Assembly (NCBI RefSeq): GCF_025950085.1
Contig: NZ_JAPDDS010000011.1
Location: forward strand, 152,772-216,771
Direction of reading: 5' to 3'
DNA length: 64,000 nt
Source of the DNA: Luteolibacter flavescens
GTDB lineage: Bacteria > Verrucomicrobiota > Verrucomicrobiia > Verrucomicrobiales > Akkermansiaceae
The position numbers and the translations under genes are program-made. Under the pieces are notes generated by a model. It was not told the DNA's origin. It was given only the letters and a program-made list of their open reading frames with translations, and ran no database searches. Every line of letters starts with the position of its first letter. Position 1 is the stretch's first letter. Shown in pieces: positions 61,549 to 64,000 of the stretch.

Positions 61549-62253
61549 TCAGCGGGTGGCTACCGGCTTCGCGGGAAGCGGACCGGTTTCGAGATACTCG
61601 GTCGGGTCAGGAACCCCGGAGATCAGAAACGCTTCCCGACGCTCGACACAGGTGCCGCACTTCCCGCAGTGGATTTCGCCGCCTTTGTAGCAGGACCAAG
61701 TCTTGGAGTAGTCGATCCCGAGTTCCGCCCCTCGACTGGCGATATCCTCCTTCCTCATTGCGATGAAGGGTCGCAACACCTGAATCCCGGCGTAGGTCCC
61801 GAGGCGGATGGCGTCGCCCATGGACTGCATGAAATCCTCACGGCAGTCCGGGTAAACCGCGTGATCCCCGGAGTGCGCTGCGATGACCAAGGCATCGGCA
61901 CCCCGGCTTTCGGCATAGCCGGCGGCGATCGAGAGCATGATGCCGTTCCGGAAGGGCACCACGGTGGCTTTCATGTTGGATTCCTCGTAGTGGCCTTCCG
62001 GGATCTGGCCGCCCGATTGGAGGAGGTCCGACGCGAATAGCTCGTTCACGAAGCCGAGCGGGATCACTTGGTGAGGCACCCCGAGACGCGCGGCATGCCA
62101 GGCAGCCATCGGAAGCTCGCGCGGGTTGTGCTTGGAGCCGTATTCAAACCCCAGCGTACCCACAACCTGATGCTTTTCAGCGACGTCATACAGAACCGTC
62201 ACCGAGTCCATTCCGCCACTCAGCAGGACCACGACCTTCATCTTTTCAGGCAT
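61549..62253 (-). CDS. queC: QueC: 7-cyano-7-deazaguanine (preQ0) synthase
   Basis: 234 residues. VVLLSGGMDSVT is the ATP-PP loop. FEYGSKHNPRE, VVPFRNGIMLSIAA and SGDHAVYPDCREDF are family blocks, and CYKGGEIHCGKCGTC gives the four zinc Cys. It adds ammonia twice to carboxy-deazaguanine with ATP to form the nitrile preQ0, the base expected to be inserted by DpdA. It is second in the operon after the QueF-like gene (60-base gap). Confidence 0.93.
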   Translation of the reverse strand: MPEKMKVVVLLSGGMDSVTVLYDVAEKHQVVGTLGFEYGSKHNPRELPMAAWHAARLGVPHQVIPLGFVNELFASDLLQSGGQIPEGHYEESNMKATVVPFRNGIMLSIAAGYAESRGADALVIAAHSGDHAVYPDCREDFMQSMGDAIRLGTYAGIQVLRPFIAMRKEDIASRGAELGIDYSKTWSCYKGGEIHCGKCGTCVERREAFLISGVPDPTEYLETGPLPAKPVATR

Positions 62254-62313
62254 GCCGAACTAGACGAAAACGGAACCAACCGGTCCAGCCGGGAAGCCGG
62301 CCAATCCACCGAT

Positions 62314-62709
62314 TCAGCCCGGGAAAGACGCCTCGGCTGTAAGACTGATCCCTCCCCTTGTGGCAAAGCTCCCAATGACCGTCATTTCCCTGGGCTTTGT
62401 GACCTCGACCAGGTCATCGAGAATCCGGTTCACGATCTCCTCATTGAACGCGGGGAAGTTCCGGAAGGTGCAGAGGTAGGCCCAAACCGAATCCTCATCG
62501 AGGCTCAGATTGTCGGGAACATAGGCTACCGAAACCGTCGCGGTGTCAGGCTGGCCGGTAATCGGACACAGGGAGCCGATACCCTCGAAACGAAGTCTGA
62601 CTTCATCGGAGAGATCCGATTCACAAGCCGGGTAGGTCCGAAGCCGCGAGATCTCCGGGGAGGTCGGCAGGACAAACAGGGTGGGCTTGGACTCGTCCAT
62701 CTGGCTCAT
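62314..62709 (-). CDS. queF: QueF-family protein lacking the nitrile reductase motif (QueF-like)
   Basis: 131 residues, shorter than preQ0 reductase QueF (about 165 in B. subtilis). IGSLCPITGQPDTATVSVAY keeps the catalytic Cys and Asp that bind preQ0. The NADPH motif ESKSLKLY is replaced by DEDSVWAY, losing both Lys, and the later HE of FRNHxxFHE is NE (FRNFPAFNEE). It may therefore act as a QueF-L amidinotransferase forming an archaeosine-type base, or on the base already in DNA. It opens the long operon. Confidence 0.75.
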   Translation of the reverse strand: MSQMDESKPTLFVLPTSPEISRLRTYPACESDLSDEVRLRFEGIGSLCPITGQPDTATVSVAYVPDNLSLDEDSVWAYLCTFRNFPAFNEEIVNRILDDLVEVTKPREMTVIGSFATRGGISLTAEASFPG

Positions 62710-63251
62710 GGCTAGAGGCTACCCGCCGCGATCTTGGGCTGGCGAGCCTGATCGGCAGCCCGCTGGGCGCTGCTCACCCTCCCCTCCGGCGACACTCTCT
62801 GCGAAACTGGATTCCCTATCGCGGCCCCCTCAACCATCAAAGGTCACCGCGACATCAATCGGGGATCCTGGCAATCTGGGGTTTACGACCCAGCTCGCCC
62901 GTGTGCTGACGAACGCAAATACGGACACTTCGTGTCCGAATCTGCATACGATTGCACACGCCAATGGTTCCAGATCTCCCGGTACCGGAATAATCGGCCG
63001 GAAGAATTCAGGCTCATCCGCGTACCGTGTTCTCAACCATAGCCAGCCATGGAGCCGGGCACTCATCCGCTCGTCACCGCGTCCGATGTCGCTCAAGCCT
63101 GCGCGGTCAGTCCAATGCTCGACCTCTGTATGGCCAGCGCGGAAGCGTGGACATGCTTCACTGCACCGTCATCTTGGGAACGCACCTCTGCAGCCACGAG
63201 TCGCACACCGCTCTGTCGAAAGGGAAACCCGTACAGCGAGAGCTTGGGACT
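62710..63251. other. Upstream region of the 7-deazaguanine operon
   Basis: 540 bases with no convincing gene. A frame on the minus strand (62830-63096, 88 residues) shows no recognisable domain. A perfect short dyad, CGGACAC-ttc-GTGTCCG, lies at 62922-62938, 213 bases upstream of the QueF-like start. It is a candidate operator or the terminator of the gene at 63252. The operon promoter should be within this region. Confidence 0.4.
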
Positions 63252-63752
63252 TCAACGGGACCCGGCCTCGTTGGACTGACGATCCAAAAGATTCTGAGCA
63301 TCGAGCGCCCCAGCAGCGTAAGCGAGCTTCTCCTCCACGGATTCAAAAGCCTCGACGTGCAAGCGATGCACTGAGGCGATGAGCTGCGCCGTTTGGCGCT
63401 CCAAATCGGTGGGCTGATCCCTCAGCATCCAGGAGGGCGACGGAAACAGGATCGGGTCGACCATCGTGAACGCCCACCGCATGAGATCCTCGCCGGAACG
63501 GGCGGTGTCCTTGGGCATGCTGGCCACGGGCCGCAGCCCTAGGCGGACGAGGGATTCGTTCAGCCGGTAAAACCCGCGGAGCCCTTTCACCGGCAGGATG
63601 AGCCCCTTCCCTACCAGATCGTGGAAAGTGCTCTTGCCGATGGGCGGATGGAAGAACCCGATGAGCGTATCCCGGTCCACGGCAAACTCGGGAGTGCCGG
63701 GAGGCAAGGCAGGAACGGAAGACTTGGCGGCCACGACGCAAACATCTGCCAT
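63252..63752 (-). CDS. HTH-like protein of the element end
   Basis: 166 residues from ATG 63752. The frame opens earlier, but MADVCVVAAK is the best start. VDRDTLIGFFHPPIGKSTFH followed by DLVGKGLILPVKGLRGFYRL looks like an excisionase/MerR-type winged HTH with its wing. The C-terminal half is helical (DLERQTAQLIASVHRLHVEA). No family name is certain. A small DNA-binding protein at the opposite end of the window from the integrase suggests a recombination or control role. Confidence 0.5.
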   Translation of the reverse strand: MADVCVVAAKSSVPALPPGTPEFAVDRDTLIGFFHPPIGKSTFHDLVGKGLILPVKGLRGFYRLNESLVRLGLRPVASMPKDTARSGEDLMRWAFTMVDPILFPSPSWMLRDQPTDLERQTAQLIASVHRLHVEAFESVEEKLAYAAGALDAQNLLDRQSNEAGSR

Positions 63753-64000
63753 CCACAGACAGAGATCACGATTATTGCTCCGGAAGCTTCCCATTGGGGA
63801 TAGTTAAGAAATCTTAGACGGTTGCCAAAGCGGTTGCCAATTTTGCACCGTTTCCGGCCAAAGTGCCGGATTTCGGCGGACCTAGGCGGACTTTACCGAA
63901 ACATCCGGGCAACAAAAAAGCCCCTAGACTGCGTCGTCACAAGATTCGGTTGAATTAACAATCAGGATACGTTAGCTGCTCTTGCGTGAGCCGGGATCTT
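63753..64000. repeat. Right-end region with tandem CGGTTGCCAA repeats
   Basis: CGGTTGCCAA occurs at 63819-63828 and 63831-63840 with a 12-base period. GGCCAAAGTGCCGG (63855-63871) and an A6 run before GCCCCTAGAC (about 63910) follow. No gene is visible. The repeats lie 67-88 bases upstream of the HTH-like gene on the minus strand and could be its operator or arm sites for the recombinase. Confidence 0.45.

Noticed and set aside
62314..62709. Calling this a normal preQ0 reductase of tRNA queuosine synthesis
   Set aside because: The NADPH motif Lys residues and the HE pair are missing and no tRNA-Q genes are nearby.
62830..63096. 88-residue minus-strand frame in the same gap
   Set aside because: No domain and no clear start signal. 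It could be a gene fragment, but evidence is too weak.
62681..63382. 233-residue plus-strand frame across the gap upstream of the QueF-like gene
   Set aside because: Ser/Arg/Pro-rich without domain, overlaps both flanking minus-strand genes, and looks like a GC-driven open frame.
63900..64000. tRNA or tmRNA fragment at the right edge
   Set aside because: I could not fold a cloverleaf or find a CCA-type end; the A-run and GCCCCTAGAC are not enough.

Overview
This 64 kb window is GC-rich, gene-dense accessory DNA, probably from a Verrucomicrobiota bacterium (inference). The hints are GYF-like proteins beginning NWYY, a PrsW-type protease, a eukaryote-like Ser/Thr kinase next to a sigma factor, and starts led by C/A-rich sequence without a clear Shine-Dalgarno site. 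It opens inside a tyrosine recombinase and ends with a small HTH-like protein and direct repeats, so most or all of it looks like integrated mobile DNA. I saw no rRNA, tRNA or CRISPR array.

Region 1 (1-18.6 kb) is a mobile-element backbone. It holds the recombinase C-terminus, a phage/plasmid replication-like protein behind a perfect palindrome, and two paralogous DUF3987-like proteins, the second frameshifted. A cassette-like run follows: ribbon-helix-helix protein, RecB-like nuclease, DUF3150-like protein, two HExxH proteins, and a Ycf35 (DUF1257)/DUF2997/Ycf46-like AAA ATPase set. A WGR-domain DNA ligase lies further on. Genes here are separated by strong GC hairpins and often start after a CAACCAACC-like leader. 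An AbiEi/AbiEii toxin-antitoxin pair and a divergent Fic protein sit between the ATPase and the ligase.

Region 2 (18.6-26.5 kb) looks like signalling cargo: PrsW/GYF membrane proteins, a zinc-ribbon protein, a DUF5131 (Gp37/Gp68) protein, a sigma-70-like factor, a CxxCxGxG secreted protein and a transmembrane kinase. A gene with the Region 1 style of leader is truncated at its left edge.

Region 3 (26.7-62.7 kb) is the main discovery: a large 7-deazaguanine DNA-modification and restriction-like island. A minus-strand operon of 16 genes (62.7 to 40.1 kb) starts with preQ0 synthesis (queF-like, queC, queE, queD, folE2). It continues with a 1869-residue sacsin-like ATPase ending in DUF3883, DpdA, NurA-like nuclease, HerA-like ATPase, PD-(D/E)XK-like protein, DUF262-DUF1524 protein, UvrD-like helicase, small protein, RecB/Cas4-like nuclease, small protein and an ADP-ribosyltransferase-like protein. 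Facing it, a plus-strand operon (30.8-40.0 kb) encodes a Ski2-like helicase with a SWIM finger, a second short TGT-fold enzyme, an Xre-ImmA/IrrE protein, a PIN protein, a phospholipase-D-like nuclease and an unknown protein. A second Ski2-like helicase and its HTH regulator are divergent from this operon around a palindrome. I infer that preQ0 is made, inserted into DNA by DpdA, possibly remodelled by the QueF-like protein, and read by the nuclease/helicase modules. The gene content differs from the well-known Salmonella Dpd cluster.
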